Below, piece after piece: positions 34,737 to 44,204 of a stretch of DNA of 47,159 nucleotides. The translations under genes were made by a program, and so were the position numbers. The stretch is taken from positions 1 to 47,159 of the forward strand of contig CALKCK010000022.1 of NCBI GenBank assembly GCA_938083195.1, read 5' to 3'. How positions within the stretch are numbered: position 1 is the first letter of the stretch; every line of letters begins with the position of its first letter. The notes under the pieces were generated by a model that searched no databases, was not told the DNA's origin, and saw only the letters and a list, made by a program, of their open reading frames with translations. The stretch comes from an uncultured Pirellulaceae bacterium (GTDB lineage: Bacteria > Planctomycetota > Planctomycetia > Pirellulales > Pirellulaceae).

Positions 34737-36365
34737 TTGCGGCAACAAAACCGATTGAATGCAAAACACAAGCCACTCCTCATCTCGAAAGGGATTAGCC
34801 GACGTGATTGGTTGAAGCAAAGTTTGGCTGTATCCTCGCTGACGGTAGGAATATCTGGTGAAACGTTCGGCAACGATCACCGAAAGAGATCCTCTAAAGA
34901 TCTAGAATCACCTCACTCTGAGCCCCCGAAACAAAAATACATAGAATTTGATGGCTTAGGATTGGCAGAGTTGGTTCGAACGAAACAAGTAACGCCTCTG
35001 GAACTACTTGAGGATGCGATTAATCAACTCAATGCCGTCAATCCTCAGATCAATGCTATTGCATCGACTTTTTTTGATGAAGCGAAACAAGCAATTCAAG
35101 CCGGTCTGCCGGATGGCGTTTTTAAAGGTGTCCCATTTTTACTGAAGGACATTAGCTTCCCAGTCAAAGGAAACATTTCGTCCTATGGATCAAAATTATT
35201 TGAAGACCGAATTTCCCCCTCAGACAGTACGGCCGTTTCTCGCCTACGCGACTCTGGATTAGTTTTCTTCGCCCGAACGCGAGTGCCGGAACTTGGGATT
35301 TTACCGACGACCGAATCAACAGCGGGAGGAATCACCCGCAATCCCTATGGACTCGATCGAACCGCTGGAGGCTCTTCGGGGGGAAGTGCGGCAGCAGTTG
35401 CCGCCAGAATTACTCCGATGGCGAGTGCCAGTGATGGAGGAGGATCCATCCGAATCCCTGCGTCTTGCTGTGGATTATTTGGTCTGAAACCAACTCGTGC
35501 AAGAGTGCCCATTGGTCCCGATCGTTTCGAAGCATGGGGCGGACTAGCGACACTCCATAACCTCACGCGAACGGTTCGAGACAGTGCTGCGCTGCTCGAT
35601 GTGACTTCCGGCCCGGCGCTTGGCGACAGCTATCATGCCCCTCATTTTGCAGGAAATTTTTTAGACGAGATTACCAAGTCACCTGGCAAACTGAAAATCG
35701 CATACGTTTCCACCATGCCACCAGCAAAGGACACCTCGTCAGAATCTCAATTAGCAGCTCTGGAAACCGCAAAGTTGTGTGAGTTTTTGGGGCACAATGT
35801 TGATGATTGCACCGACTCCTTTGGACAGTTATTCGAGTTCAATCAACTACGTGTGTCTCATGGCGTTTGTATTTTAGTCGCAATTCGAAGAACTATCCTT
35901 GCCCGTCTAAAAGAGCTTGGTCGAGAACTTCGCGATAGCGATCTCGAACCAGTTACGCGCTACTATTTCGATGTTGCCGCTCAATACTCTGGTGTAGACC
36001 TCGAAAACGCCCGGGCAACATTTTTTGATGCCGCACGAACGATGGCTAAATTCCAGAAGTCATACGATCTGATTTTGACACCAACTTTAGCTTTGCCCCC
36101 AATTCAACATGGAAAAATCACGCTCACAGGAATGGCTCAAGATGTGATTGACGGCATTCTAGAATTCTTGCCCTGTCCTGCACTTGCAAATTGGACGGGC
36201 CAACCAGCGATGTCAGTGCCGCTGCATCAATCAAAAATCGGGCTTCCAATTGGGAGTCAATTTTTCGGACGTTTTGGTGATGAGGCAACTCTATTTCGTC
36301 TCGCAGGACAATTGGAAAGTGCTCAACCATGGAAAAACATTTCCCCGAAGATTCTCACAAACTAA
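34737..36365 (+). CDS. Amidase signature family enzyme, Tat-exported
   Basis: This protein of about 542 aa has a twin-arginine signal (SRRDWLKQSLAVSSL, about residues 21-35) and the amidase signature fold. The Ser-cisSer-Lys triad is complete: K137 (LLKDI), S213 in GGSSGGSAA and S237 in DGGGSIRIPASCCG. It hydrolyses a carboxamide or similar bond, probably outside the cytoplasm. No ATG is available in this frame near the start. TTG at 34737 is used, and TTG at 34755 (LNAKHKPLL) is an alternative; both keep the Tat motif. A six-copy 15-bp repeat ends just upstream. The amino-acid permease gene follows after 51 bases, so release of an amide product followed by uptake is plausible. Confidence 0.9.
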   Translation: MRQQNRLNAKHKPLLISKGISRRDWLKQSLAVSSLTVGISGETFGNDHRKRSSKDLESPHSEPPKQKYIEFDGLGLAELVRTKQVTPLELLEDAINQLNAVNPQINAIASTFFDEAKQAIQAGLPDGVFKGVPFLLKDISFPVKGNISSYGSKLFEDRISPSDSTAVSRLRDSGLVFFARTRVPELGILPTTESTAGGITRNPYGLDRTAGGSSGGSAAAVAARITPMASASDGGGSIRIPASCCGLFGLKPTRARVPIGPDRFEAWGGLATLHNLTRTVRDSAALLDVTSGPALGDSYHAPHFAGNFLDEITKSPGKLKIAYVSTMPPAKDTSSESQLAALETAKLCEFLGHNVDDCTDSFGQLFEFNQLRVSHGVCILVAIRRTILARLKELGRELRDSDLEPVTRYYFDVAAQYSGVDLENARATFFDAARTMAKFQKSYDLILTPTLALPPIQHGKITLTGMAQDVIDGILEFLPCPALANWTGQPAMSVPLHQSKIGLPIGSQFFGRFGDEATLFRLAGQLESAQPWKNISPKILTN

Positions 36366-36416
36366 CAATCCTCCCTCCATTTAGGTTTAGAACAGACAGG
36401 ACCGGCTGGCAAAATT

Positions 36417-37853
36417 ATGAATGTTGATTTGAAAACGAATGAACGGCCACAATTGAAAAAGACAATTGGGCGGCTTGGATTTTTCTCCCTCGCCTTTGGT
36501 TCGATGATCGGCGTTGGATGGATCACTGGCTTACATCGCATGTTTCAGGAAGCAGGGCCAGTTGGAACCATGATTGCATTCGTGGCGGGTGGACTCTTAA
36601 TGATTGCGATTGGCCTCTGTTATGCTCAAGCAATGCAAATCTTGCCAGTAACTGGTGGTGAAGTTGCCTACGCATACAAGGCGTATGGAACCGGAAAGGC
36701 ATTTATTGTTGGATGGTGCCTCGCCATTGGCTACCTCTCGGTCTCTGCTTTCGAAGCCGTTTCGATCGGAGTGGTCATTTCCTATCTAATTGACGTCAAC
36801 ATCTGGCCTCTTTATCAAATTGAGGGAACCACCGTCTATGGATCGCACGTGATTTTAGCATTCCTATTCACAGGAGCGATTTCACTTATCAACTACCTTG
36901 GCGTTGGGCTTGCGACACAGGTTCAAACTGTTTTGACGATAGCGTTGATTGTTTTCGCGGCCGCGTTTGTCGTCGCAGGTTGCTCTCAGGGTCAACTTAG
37001 CAACCTTGAACCAATCTTTGGAAATTTGGAATCTGCAACCGCCTTCAGCGGCATCCTAGCCGTTTTTGTCACCGTGCCATTTTGGTTTGTTGGCTTTGAT
37101 ACGATTCCGCAGGCCGCCGAAGAACGAGCCGAACACTTTCCCGCCAGTCGCCTTGGAAAACTTTTAATCCTGGCAATTGCAGGATCGACCCTGTTCTACA
37201 TGTTAGTGTTTTTGAGTGTTGGCATGACATCGCCGTGGCCCGCCATCGTCAATGAAGACCTCCCCACCGCCGCAGCATTTAGACTCGCTTTCGGCTCACC
37301 GTTCTGGGAGCGAATTGTCTTAATGGTTGGGCTAATTGGCTTGCTAACCAGCTGGAACGGGTTTTTCTTATCTGGCTGCCGAGTCCTATTCGCGATGGGT
37401 AGAGGCAACATCATTCACCCTGCGTTCGCCAAAACCCACCCAAAATACGGGACTCCAACAGTCGCAATTATTTTTAGTGCCGCCGTTACTTTTCTCGGCG
37501 CCCTATTTGGCGCACATGCAATTACACTTTTCGTTGACGTCGGCGCGTTTTGTATCGCGCTCGCGTTTCTGGGAGTCGCCATTTCTCTTCCAAAAATAAG
37601 ACGCGACTCCGACATTGAAAAATCTTTATTGAATCGTTTAGTTCCTTGGATCGCAGGAGTTGGCAGTGCCTTCATCCTCCTGGCGATGCTAATTCCCCAT
37701 AGCCCCGCAATGTTGTCCTGGCCAACCGAATGGGGCGTCTTGGTGTTAGTGCTTTTAGGGGGGGCTGCTCTTTGGAAGGTTTCAACCAAGGTAAGAAACG
37801 AGATTCCAGAGGAGCGCCGCCGGATGCTCATTTTGAATGAAAAAAATAATTGA
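36417..37853 (+). CDS. Amino-acid permease (APC superfamily)
   Basis: This 478-aa protein has about 12 helices. The N-terminal LKKTIGRLGFFSLAFGSMIGVGW matches the APC helix-1 unwound segment, and PVTGGEVAYAYKAYG resembles the conserved loop after helix 2. Helix 6 contains PFWFVGFDTIPQAAEE. It imports an amino acid or amine by proton or sodium symport. It sits 51 bases after the amidase gene on the same strand, and the transaminase is divergent upstream of both, so together they suggest use of an amide or amino compound. The specificity cannot be read from sequence. Confidence 0.93.
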   Translation: MNVDLKTNERPQLKKTIGRLGFFSLAFGSMIGVGWITGLHRMFQEAGPVGTMIAFVAGGLLMIAIGLCYAQAMQILPVTGGEVAYAYKAYGTGKAFIVGWCLAIGYLSVSAFEAVSIGVVISYLIDVNIWPLYQIEGTTVYGSHVILAFLFTGAISLINYLGVGLATQVQTVLTIALIVFAAAFVVAGCSQGQLSNLEPIFGNLESATAFSGILAVFVTVPFWFVGFDTIPQAAEERAEHFPASRLGKLLILAIAGSTLFYMLVFLSVGMTSPWPAIVNEDLPTAAAFRLAFGSPFWERIVLMVGLIGLLTSWNGFFLSGCRVLFAMGRGNIIHPAFAKTHPKYGTPTVAIIFSAAVTFLGALFGAHAITLFVDVGAFCIALAFLGVAISLPKIRRDSDIEKSLLNRLVPWIAGVGSAFILLAMLIPHSPAMLSWPTEWGVLVLVLLGGAALWKVSTKVRNEIPEERRRMLILNEKNN

Positions 37854-37932
37854 ATTAATTTGTTGAATAAAACCCAATCCTCTAAGCTGCTCAACGCAGC
37901 AAATTTTATCTTCCCTAATCATTGAGGCCTTC

Positions 37933-39042
37933 ATGTTTCCCGCGCGAACCCAAACCAGAACTGGATTTACGCTTGTCGAATTATTGGTAGTCATTGCAAT
38001 CATCGGCATCTTAATCGGCATGCTTTTACCAGCGGTACAAGCAGTCAGAGAGGCTGCGCGTCGGACAACTTGCTTAAATAATTTGCGGCAAATAAGTTTG
38101 GCTACGCATAACTATGAATCAGCTCAAGGCGTGTTCCCTCACGCGGGTGGAACCTCTGGTGAATTCTGGAATGACTTTCAAGAGTTAAGCCCACTCTATG
38201 GTTATGAAAACCTCGGCTGGGGATTCCAAATCCTACCATTCATTGAACAGCAAAACGTAAGTAGCCAACGCGAGCGAGCCGGGCTTTTCAACGATGGCGA
38301 TGCTAACGAAGTTAGCCCTGCCGTGATTGAGATTGAGCAAGTGCTTTATACGTGTCCTTCGCGGGGTCCCCGACTTGCAATTCACCCTTGGTCGGCCGCA
38401 CCGATGCCCTTGGGGGACTACGCCGGAGTCATGGGGCCCTGGGCGGACGACACCGGCGGAATTCCCGATTTTGGAATCAACTTTAGAAGCGACATGTTTC
38501 CCAGCGTCTGGCAGCAGTACAACGAAAGAACCTTCACCTATACAGGAATTTTGGTGAAGGGTGGGCATACGTCGGTAGACGCATCTTCGATTGAAGTCGT
38601 TAAGTATCCCGGCGTGGGTTTCCAACACATTACTGACGGTGCTTCCAATACTATTTTAATCATGGAAAAATCAGTAAACCAAAAATATTATTCCTTTACC
38701 TTTTCTGGACCTTTCAGCGACTGGTGGGACGAAAGTCAATTTCACTCAGCGGATTGGGCATCCATGCGTGTAAATTCGCTGGACGATCCCGACGATCCGT
38801 GGGGCGGGTGGCGAGCAGATGTCCCCCTGCGATCCGATCGAGAAACACGACCGGATGACCTACTCGATGCCGCAACGGGACGTACTCGCGAGCTCGGTTT
38901 TGGTTCAGCTCATTCAGGCGTAGTCTGTGCAACTTTTGGAGATGGATCAACGCGACCAATCTCGTTTTCGGCCGACCGCATCACGTTAATCAACTTGGGT
39001 CGCCGTGCCGACGGAAATGTCGTCGACTTGGATGGCCTTTAA
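37933..39042 (+). CDS. DUF1559 protein with prepilin-type N-terminus
   Basis: This 369-aa protein begins with a type IV pilin-like signal, GFTLVELLVVIA, then IIGILIGMLLPAVQAVREAARR, the planctomycete form with conserved CLNNLRQISLATHNYES. The globular domain follows and ends with SAHSGVVCATFGDGSTRPI, the typical H-x-G...DGS close of DUF1559. Prepilin peptidase should cut before the Phe of GFTL and the mature protein is probably a pseudopilin-like or secreted surface protein. The family is greatly expanded in planctomycetes, with unknown individual roles. A lipoprotein gene follows after 86 bases. Confidence 0.95.
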   Translation: MFPARTQTRTGFTLVELLVVIAIIGILIGMLLPAVQAVREAARRTTCLNNLRQISLATHNYESAQGVFPHAGGTSGEFWNDFQELSPLYGYENLGWGFQILPFIEQQNVSSQRERAGLFNDGDANEVSPAVIEIEQVLYTCPSRGPRLAIHPWSAAPMPLGDYAGVMGPWADDTGGIPDFGINFRSDMFPSVWQQYNERTFTYTGILVKGGHTSVDASSIEVVKYPGVGFQHITDGASNTILIMEKSVNQKYYSFTFSGPFSDWWDESQFHSADWASMRVNSLDDPDDPWGGWRADVPLRSDRETRPDDLLDAATGRTRELGFGSAHSGVVCATFGDGSTRPISFSADRITLINLGRRADGNVVDLDGL

Positions 39043-39128
39043 ATCGCACCATCAGCGTGCGGCCACCAGGCACTCTGTGGAATCCAGTTCTTAATTTCAA
39101 TAACCAGCGACTCCGAGGGGAGGTTTTC

Positions 39129-39635
39129 TTGAGTAAACCAATTTCAAGCGCCCTAGTCAGAAACATTGCCACTGTTCTTTTGGTCGTCGCTTTCACTGGT
39201 TGCGACTCAACTCCCGATCCAGCCGACATGATGGCGAAGGCGACCGACTCCAACGTAAAAAGAGTCTCGAAGATGTACTCCATCTTTATGAAGAACAACG
39301 GCTGGAAAGGCCCAAGAAATTCCGAGCAATTAAAGGCGTTCATCGCTAAACAAAACGAAGACCAATTGCGGATGATGGGAATTGATCCGAGTAATCTCGA
39401 TGCGATTTTCATTGGCGAACACGATGACCAGCCACTAAAAATTCGCTGGCATTTAAAAAGTTCAATGCTTGGACCTGCCATTCCAATTGTGTTCGAGGCA
39501 ACTCCGTCTAAGGGAGAAGATTACCAAGTTGGATTTACAGGTAACACATTAAGGACGGTTGACTCGCAAGAGTACCAGCAACTCTGGGACGGAAAGATGG
39601 ATCGGTCAGGCAAGGGCAATCTAAATCGTCGCTAA
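39129..39635 (+). CDS. Small lipoprotein downstream of DUF1559 gene
   Basis: The start TTG at 39129 is chosen because GGGGAGG lies about 5 bases upstream and the signal begins there; an open frame extends upstream but without a signal. The protein is 168 aa with a lipobox (VAFTGC, Cys about 24). The mature part has KRVSKMYSIFMKNNGWKGP and later KIRWHLKSSMLGPAIPIVFE. Lipoproteins of this size often follow DUF1559 genes in planctomycetes, so a joint envelope function is plausible. No domain is recognised. Confidence 0.8.
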   Translation: MSKPISSALVRNIATVLLVVAFTGCDSTPDPADMMAKATDSNVKRVSKMYSIFMKNNGWKGPRNSEQLKAFIAKQNEDQLRMMGIDPSNLDAIFIGEHDDQPLKIRWHLKSSMLGPAIPIVFEATPSKGEDYQVGFTGNTLRTVDSQEYQQLWDGKMDRSGKGNLNRR

Positions 39636-39883
39636 CCTTTCCGATCCATCCAATAAGGCCGAGGGAGCTATCGAGATTCAATTGCTCTATCACACAGACG
39701 CCACCGACTGCCGCCCCGTCCTTGATTTGTTTATCTTTTCTAAACGAATCAATATCTACATCGACCAATGGGTGCGCGACCTCGCCAAACTTTAAGGCGT
39801 CGGACAAGAGCGTGCTGAAGTTCCCAATCTCTAAAAAATTTGAGCTTTGGGCGGGGCAAAGTGCAAATCCAAGGCAACCTAGC

Positions 39884-40648
39884 CTAGCCCTCCCAATCCG
39901 TTAACGCCGACTCTGCTCCGTTGCAAGCGGCACAGCCCCAGTATATCTCCCAGAACTTGTAATGTTCGTCGGTCATTTTTAGTGCCATCAATTTATCCTT
40001 TCCTTCAGACGCACGCTTTCTGATACGTTCTTTCCAAGCCTGAATTTCCTCTGGCTTAAGTTGATGTTTCGAATTCAATTTTTCACTAATCCATGCACTA
40101 GTCACCCCAGCAATCGCATTGAAGCGTTCCTGAGAAAATTTACTTAGTAAATCTGCTTGTAAACTGTCCTTAATTCCTTCGCTCGATTGTGTTCCGCTGA
40201 CAACCTCGGTCTTGACCTTTCGACTCTTATCTCGCATTTGGTACGTAAGAAAAGCCTCAAATGTTGGATCGCACAATGGACAATCCAACACAAAACTTAT
40301 TTTCATTCGTTCCTCAATGGTCTTGGGATCTTTCTTTTTTGACTTCTTACCTATGACAATCGCCACAATTTCGTCACTTACCTTGTCGCGATGCAGCCCC
40401 TCTAAGACCGCCTCAAAGATCGCTTTACAAACAGGATCCGTCCTCCAGTCGGACTCTTCCTCAGTGATGGCGGAAGACACATCCGTCACGTCCTGATGAG
40501 GCGACATCGCGAACTGAGATTCCACGTCCGCTGATTGGGTTAAGAACATTGGAGAAAGCTGTTCGACGTTGGCGGTGACAATGGCGACGAGGGAAACAGC
40601 GCCGAGCAATACAACGGCTTGTGGTTTAAAAAAGGCATCACGGTTCAT
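39884..40648 (-). CDS. Membrane-anchored protein with two Cys motifs, unknown
   Basis: This 254-aa protein has an N-terminal hydrophobic helix (about residues 11-28, signal or anchor) and a soluble part with a CPLC motif (VLDCPLCDPTFEAFL) in the middle and a CAAC motif (IYWGCAACNGAESAL) at the end. The two CxxC pairs could bind zinc or form disulfides. The rest is Lys/Glu-rich helical. I do not recognise a family. The gene stands alone on the minus strand with 256 bases upstream. Confidence 0.7.
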   Translation of the reverse strand: MNRDAFFKPQAVVLLGAVSLVAIVTANVEQLSPMFLTQSADVESQFAMSPHQDVTDVSSAITEEESDWRTDPVCKAIFEAVLEGLHRDKVSDEIVAIVIGKKSKKKDPKTIEERMKISFVLDCPLCDPTFEAFLTYQMRDKSRKVKTEVVSGTQSSEGIKDSLQADLLSKFSQERFNAIAGVTSAWISEKLNSKHQLKPEEIQAWKERIRKRASEGKDKLMALKMTDEHYKFWEIYWGCAACNGAESALTDWEG

Positions 40649-40904
40649 CTTGAATCTCCATTATCTAGAATTCTCTTTAGGTAGGTGGCTAATTGAACGC
40701 CGTTTGACTACCCATGAGTCTTACTGATTATACGGTCAGTTACTTGGATTTTGCGTAACAAGGATGTAACAGCTCACCATCAAAAATAACTGCGGACAGA
40801 CGGAGAGAGGGCGGGGGCCGCCAGGGTTCTAATCTACAAAAAACCGTTAAGCCAACAGGCACAAATCAGGCCAACGAAGACATTCCCTGCAACGATCCAA
40901 TGCT

Positions 40905-43652
40905 CTACAGCGGGCCATGTGACTTAAGTAGGCATTCGCGAATGGCATCAATGACCTCAGGGCTCGTCGTTGCTTCACGGGCCTTTGATAGAAAGTCTGT
41001 TCTCTTGCACAAGCGAGAAATTTCAGCCAAGATTTTCAAGTGCGTTTGACGGTTATTAGGGGAACCGGTGGTAAAGAAAAACACATCGACTTCTTCTTGA
41101 TTTGGTGCGGCATAATCGATTGGCTTTGCAGTCGTAAAAATTGCAATGGCGGTATCCGTCGCCCCCGCCTGTGTCAGTGTCGCATGCGGTATCGCCACAC
41201 CCTGCCCAACAGAAGTGTTCTGCAACTGCTCGCGTTCCCACAGCGCTGAATTGATCACAATTGGACTAATCTCAGGGTAGTGAATCGACAGCCGATCGGT
41301 TGCCGTCCGAAACAAGCTCTCTTTTTTAGATTCCTTGATATTAACTTCAACACATTTCGGATCCACAAAACTCAACAGGTCAAATTCCTGTTCAACTGGC
41401 AAGTGTTCTATGTCAAAGGCTTCGTGTGTTTGCAAAAATGGGGTTTTTAGCCAGAGTACCGAGCATTCAGCCCGTCGCGTGAGATTGTCTTTTTTAGTCC
41501 CAACCAAATGTCCCAGCAAGGTTCGTGTTGGAGCCGCTCCCATGATCATCAAGTCATATCCGCCGGTAACTTTACTGACGGCGTCGAGTTCGTCTTTTCC
41601 ATGGATAACCACAGCGGAGGTTGGACTGACGCAAAGATCGCGAAGCTGGTCAACATAATCTGCCCGCGCCTGAGTACTCAATGGATCCTGACCGTCGCCT
41701 TCGTAACAAATGAAATTCAACTCTGCATCGTAGAGCTGCGCTAAATGATCGGCCGTTGTTACGACCAGCGAATCATTAGGACCAGGCTCTGCGAACACGA
41801 GAATCTGGCGGATATAGCGTACGCCGGCATCTTTAAAGACGGCCAAGTTGCACCCCAAATGATCCTGCAACCAACCCAGAGGATTCTGAAACGAAATCCC
41901 AAACCTGCGACGCCCCGCAGACTCCATCACGACCCACTCACAGTGCAACCGACTGGCAACTTTATGAATGGTGCCAACAACATCGCGTGTCACCGCCTGA
42001 TCGTATTCCAAGTCGACCTCTTCAACCTCTGCCATTGCGTGAATTCTACGATGCAGCGCTACCGATTGCTGATCATCTTCTAATGCATCGGCGAGGTAGA
42101 TTTGCTCCGGAACCGCCGTTACGTGGAGCACTTCAAGCTTACGACCGTGAGTAAGAGAAGCTCCCATCTCAACGAGGGTCTCCGGCGAACGCTCACTACC
42201 AAATAGCGGCACCACCACCGCCGCTGAATTAGGCAGTTCTTTTTCAAGTTCTGAGGCGTGACCGCCGTTGGCATCAGAAAGCAAATCATGGCGTCTGCCC
42301 ATTTTCCCAACAACGCCACGACGCGAGGTCTGATTTTTTCCATAACTAAAATACGAAGCCGCGCCGACCACAACAATACAGCCAATCGCAAACAAACTGG
42401 TCCAGCCCATCGCCGACAACAAGACGACACCACTCACGACGCCCAGTATCTGCATTAGCGGATAGAGCGGCGATCGAAATCGGGGCTGGTACCACTGACT
42501 GGCGATTTCCCGCAACACAATGACGGTTCCGCAGACAAACATGAATGCTAAAATCATGAACGCACTCGCCAGCTTGGCAATTTCAGCCACTGGCAGGAAC
42601 AGAATCGTCAGCGTCATGACAAAGGCTGTTAGCAAGATACTGACCACTGGCGTTTTGAAAAATGGATTGATCGCTTTGATCGCCTGCGGGAGTAATTGAT
42701 CGCGGCTCATGGCGAATGGAAAACGGGAGGCCGCCAACAAACCTGCAACCGCCATAGAGATCATCGTGACCACAGCCAAGACGGCCGCGATGGAGCCAGC
42801 TGTTTTCCCACCGACAATACTGGCCAGCGTGAAAATCGGACGCAGATCCGGGGCTCCATTTCCATCCGCGTTGGTCAACTCCTTCATCGGTACGTTAGTT
42901 ACCAAAACCAGAACGACGAACACGTAGATGCACATCACGACGAACCATGAAATCAAAATCCCCAGGGGAAGATTTCGATCTGGATCTTTGACCTCTTCTG
43001 CGATTGCCGCAATCTTCGTCACACCGGCATAGGAAACATACACAAAAGCGGTCGCAGCAAAAAAACTATGAAACCAGTAATCCGTTCCTTCCATACCTTT
43101 GTGTGTAAATCCCGCGGCGAGAAACTCAAGGTTCATTGTTTTGATGCCAAACAGAGCCAACACAATTAACGCAACCAAAACCCCACTTACAATGAACTTC
43201 TGCATTTTGCTGATGATGCTAACGCCAACAATATTCAAGGCAGTAATCACAACCAGTAACGCAAGCGGCAAGATGGTTCCGGAGATGCTATCGAGTCCAC
43301 CCGAGGGATCCAAAACGGCAAGGTAGGCGCCAAATCCGACAAGCGCAAAGGCGCTTTTTAACAGCATCGTCAACCAGAGCCCGATGCCAGAAATTGTTCC
43401 TGCGAGCGGACCGAACGTTCTTTCCAAGTAGATATAAGTTCCACCTGAGGTCGGCATGGCAGTTGCCAACTCCGACTGGGAAAGGGCAGCAGGCAACACC
43501 GTCAGTCCTGCAACTAAATAAGCCAACCACACCATTGGCCCCGTTTTCGCTGCCGCTAAACCAGGCAATACGAATATGCCACTTCCCAGCATCGCACTGA
43601 TGCTGATGGCAACCACTGCCCCTAGCCCGATTCGTCGTTCAAGTGTCTTCAG
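40905..43652 (-). CDS. APC permease fused to universal stress and PTS EIIA domains
   Basis: This protein of about 915 aa has three parts. The first is an amino-acid permease of about 12 helices (about residues 1-440), starting ISISAMLGSGIFVLPGLA. The second is one or two Usp-like domains (about 460-740), with VVMESAGRRRFGISF, LMIMGAAPTRTLLGHLVG and CSVLWLK. The third is an EIIA domain of the fructose/Ntr type, with GVAIPHATLTQ (phospho-His about 823) and FTTGSPNNRQTHLKILAEIS. The EIIA part may let a phosphotransfer chain regulate transport, and the Usp part may bind nucleotide. No ATG or TTG precedes the family's conserved start. The frame opens after a TAA, and a CTG at 43652 gives KTLERRIGLGAV before the first helix; a GTG at 43616 would lose this. 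AAGGA precedes the CTG. Confidence 0.88.
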   Translation of the reverse strand: MKTLERRIGLGAVVAISISAMLGSGIFVLPGLAAAKTGPMVWLAYLVAGLTVLPAALSQSELATAMPTSGGTYIYLERTFGPLAGTISGIGLWLTMLLKSAFALVGFGAYLAVLDPSGGLDSISGTILPLALLVVITALNIVGVSIISKMQKFIVSGVLVALIVLALFGIKTMNLEFLAAGFTHKGMEGTDYWFHSFFAATAFVYVSYAGVTKIAAIAEEVKDPDRNLPLGILISWFVVMCIYVFVVLVLVTNVPMKELTNADGNGAPDLRPIFTLASIVGGKTAGSIAAVLAVVTMISMAVAGLLAASRFPFAMSRDQLLPQAIKAINPFFKTPVVSILLTAFVMTLTILFLPVAEIAKLASAFMILAFMFVCGTVIVLREIASQWYQPRFRSPLYPLMQILGVVSGVVLLSAMGWTSLFAIGCIVVVGAASYFSYGKNQTSRRGVVGKMGRRHDLLSDANGGHASELEKELPNSAAVVVPLFGSERSPETLVEMGASLTHGRKLEVLHVTAVPEQIYLADALEDDQQSVALHRRIHAMAEVEEVDLEYDQAVTRDVVGTIHKVASRLHCEWVVMESAGRRRFGISFQNPLGWLQDHLGCNLAVFKDAGVRYIRQILVFAEPGPNDSLVVTTADHLAQLYDAELNFICYEGDGQDPLSTQARADYVDQLRDLCVSPTSAVVIHGKDELDAVSKVTGGYDLMIMGAAPTRTLLGHLVGTKKDNLTRRAECSVLWLKTPFLQTHEAFDIEHLPVEQEFDLLSFVDPKCVEVNIKESKKESLFRTATDRLSIHYPEISPIVINSALWEREQLQNTSVGQGVAIPHATLTQAGATDTAIAIFTTAKPIDYAAPNQEEVDVFFFTTGSPNNRQTHLKILAEISRLCKRTDFLSKAREATTSPEVIDAIRECLLKSHGPL

Positions 43653-44051
43653 TGGATTTCCTTAGAACTGAGAATTTTCTTTATCGAACACCGCATCAAA
43701 AAAAGGAACTTGATCAAACAGCGAGGCATTCACCCCTTCCGAGGGAGTCTACCCCGTTGGTTCATAGTAAAGATAGAGCAAAGACAAAGCAAATAATGAT
43801 TCAGCGAAGGGAAACTCAATTGCCCCAACGCGTTTCCACCACGCGATTAAACCAAACAGTTGCTGCCCTCAATTCGGTTGATGAGAAACGCCACCCTCCT
43901 TGAGCTAATATTGATCGCTGGCCAGCGGGCTACACTTTTATCGAACACATATCACTAAATGTTACCAAGCAAAAATTCTCCGAATGAATCTTTGCAAAAT
44001 GCTTCATCGAAAACATTATCTGATTAAAATCACGGACGTGGAGGACCATCC
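43653..44051. other. Divergent intergenic stretch
   Basis: There are 399 bases between the permease fusion (minus) and the first small gene to the right. No coding frame of convincing composition, RNA gene or terminator was seen. Confidence 0.45.
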
Positions 44052-44201
44052 ATGTGGACTGAACAAGAGAGATGCTACAGAATTCGTCATGCCGTCAAAC
44101 AGCGAGAGATGCGATTTGACGAATCTTCTCCTGTTGCTAACCTGACGGTTACTGATTGGACAGCGAATTTTTGCGATCGGGAAATTTTAAACGCTAGGTA
44201 A
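44052..44201 (+). CDS. Possible small protein (49 aa)
   Basis: A 49-codon frame starts MWTEQERCYRIRHAVKQREM. A GGAGG lies at 44040-44044, 7 bases before the ATG, which is the best ribosome-binding site in the area. The frame ends 3 bases before the start of the next gene, which suggests coupling. The composition is charged with no recognisable domain. It is too short to be sure; the spacing and position are the support. Confidence 0.4.
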   Translation: MWTEQERCYRIRHAVKQREMRFDESSPVANLTVTDWTANFCDREILNAR

Positions 44202-44204
44202 CCC

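Noticed and set aside
34611..34880. Minus-strand frame with repeated LIQLG units
   Set aside because: The repeats are a by-product of the 15-bp tandem DNA repeat, and the frame overlaps the amidase start.
39535..39807. 90-codon minus-strand frame antisense to the lipoprotein end
   Set aside because: It overlaps the end of a better-supported gene and shows no family motif. A fragment of an old gene is possible but unsupported.
43643..43903. 86-codon plus-strand frame upstream of the permease fusion
   Set aside because: It overlaps the probable permease start and has no protein-like motif or ribosome-binding site.
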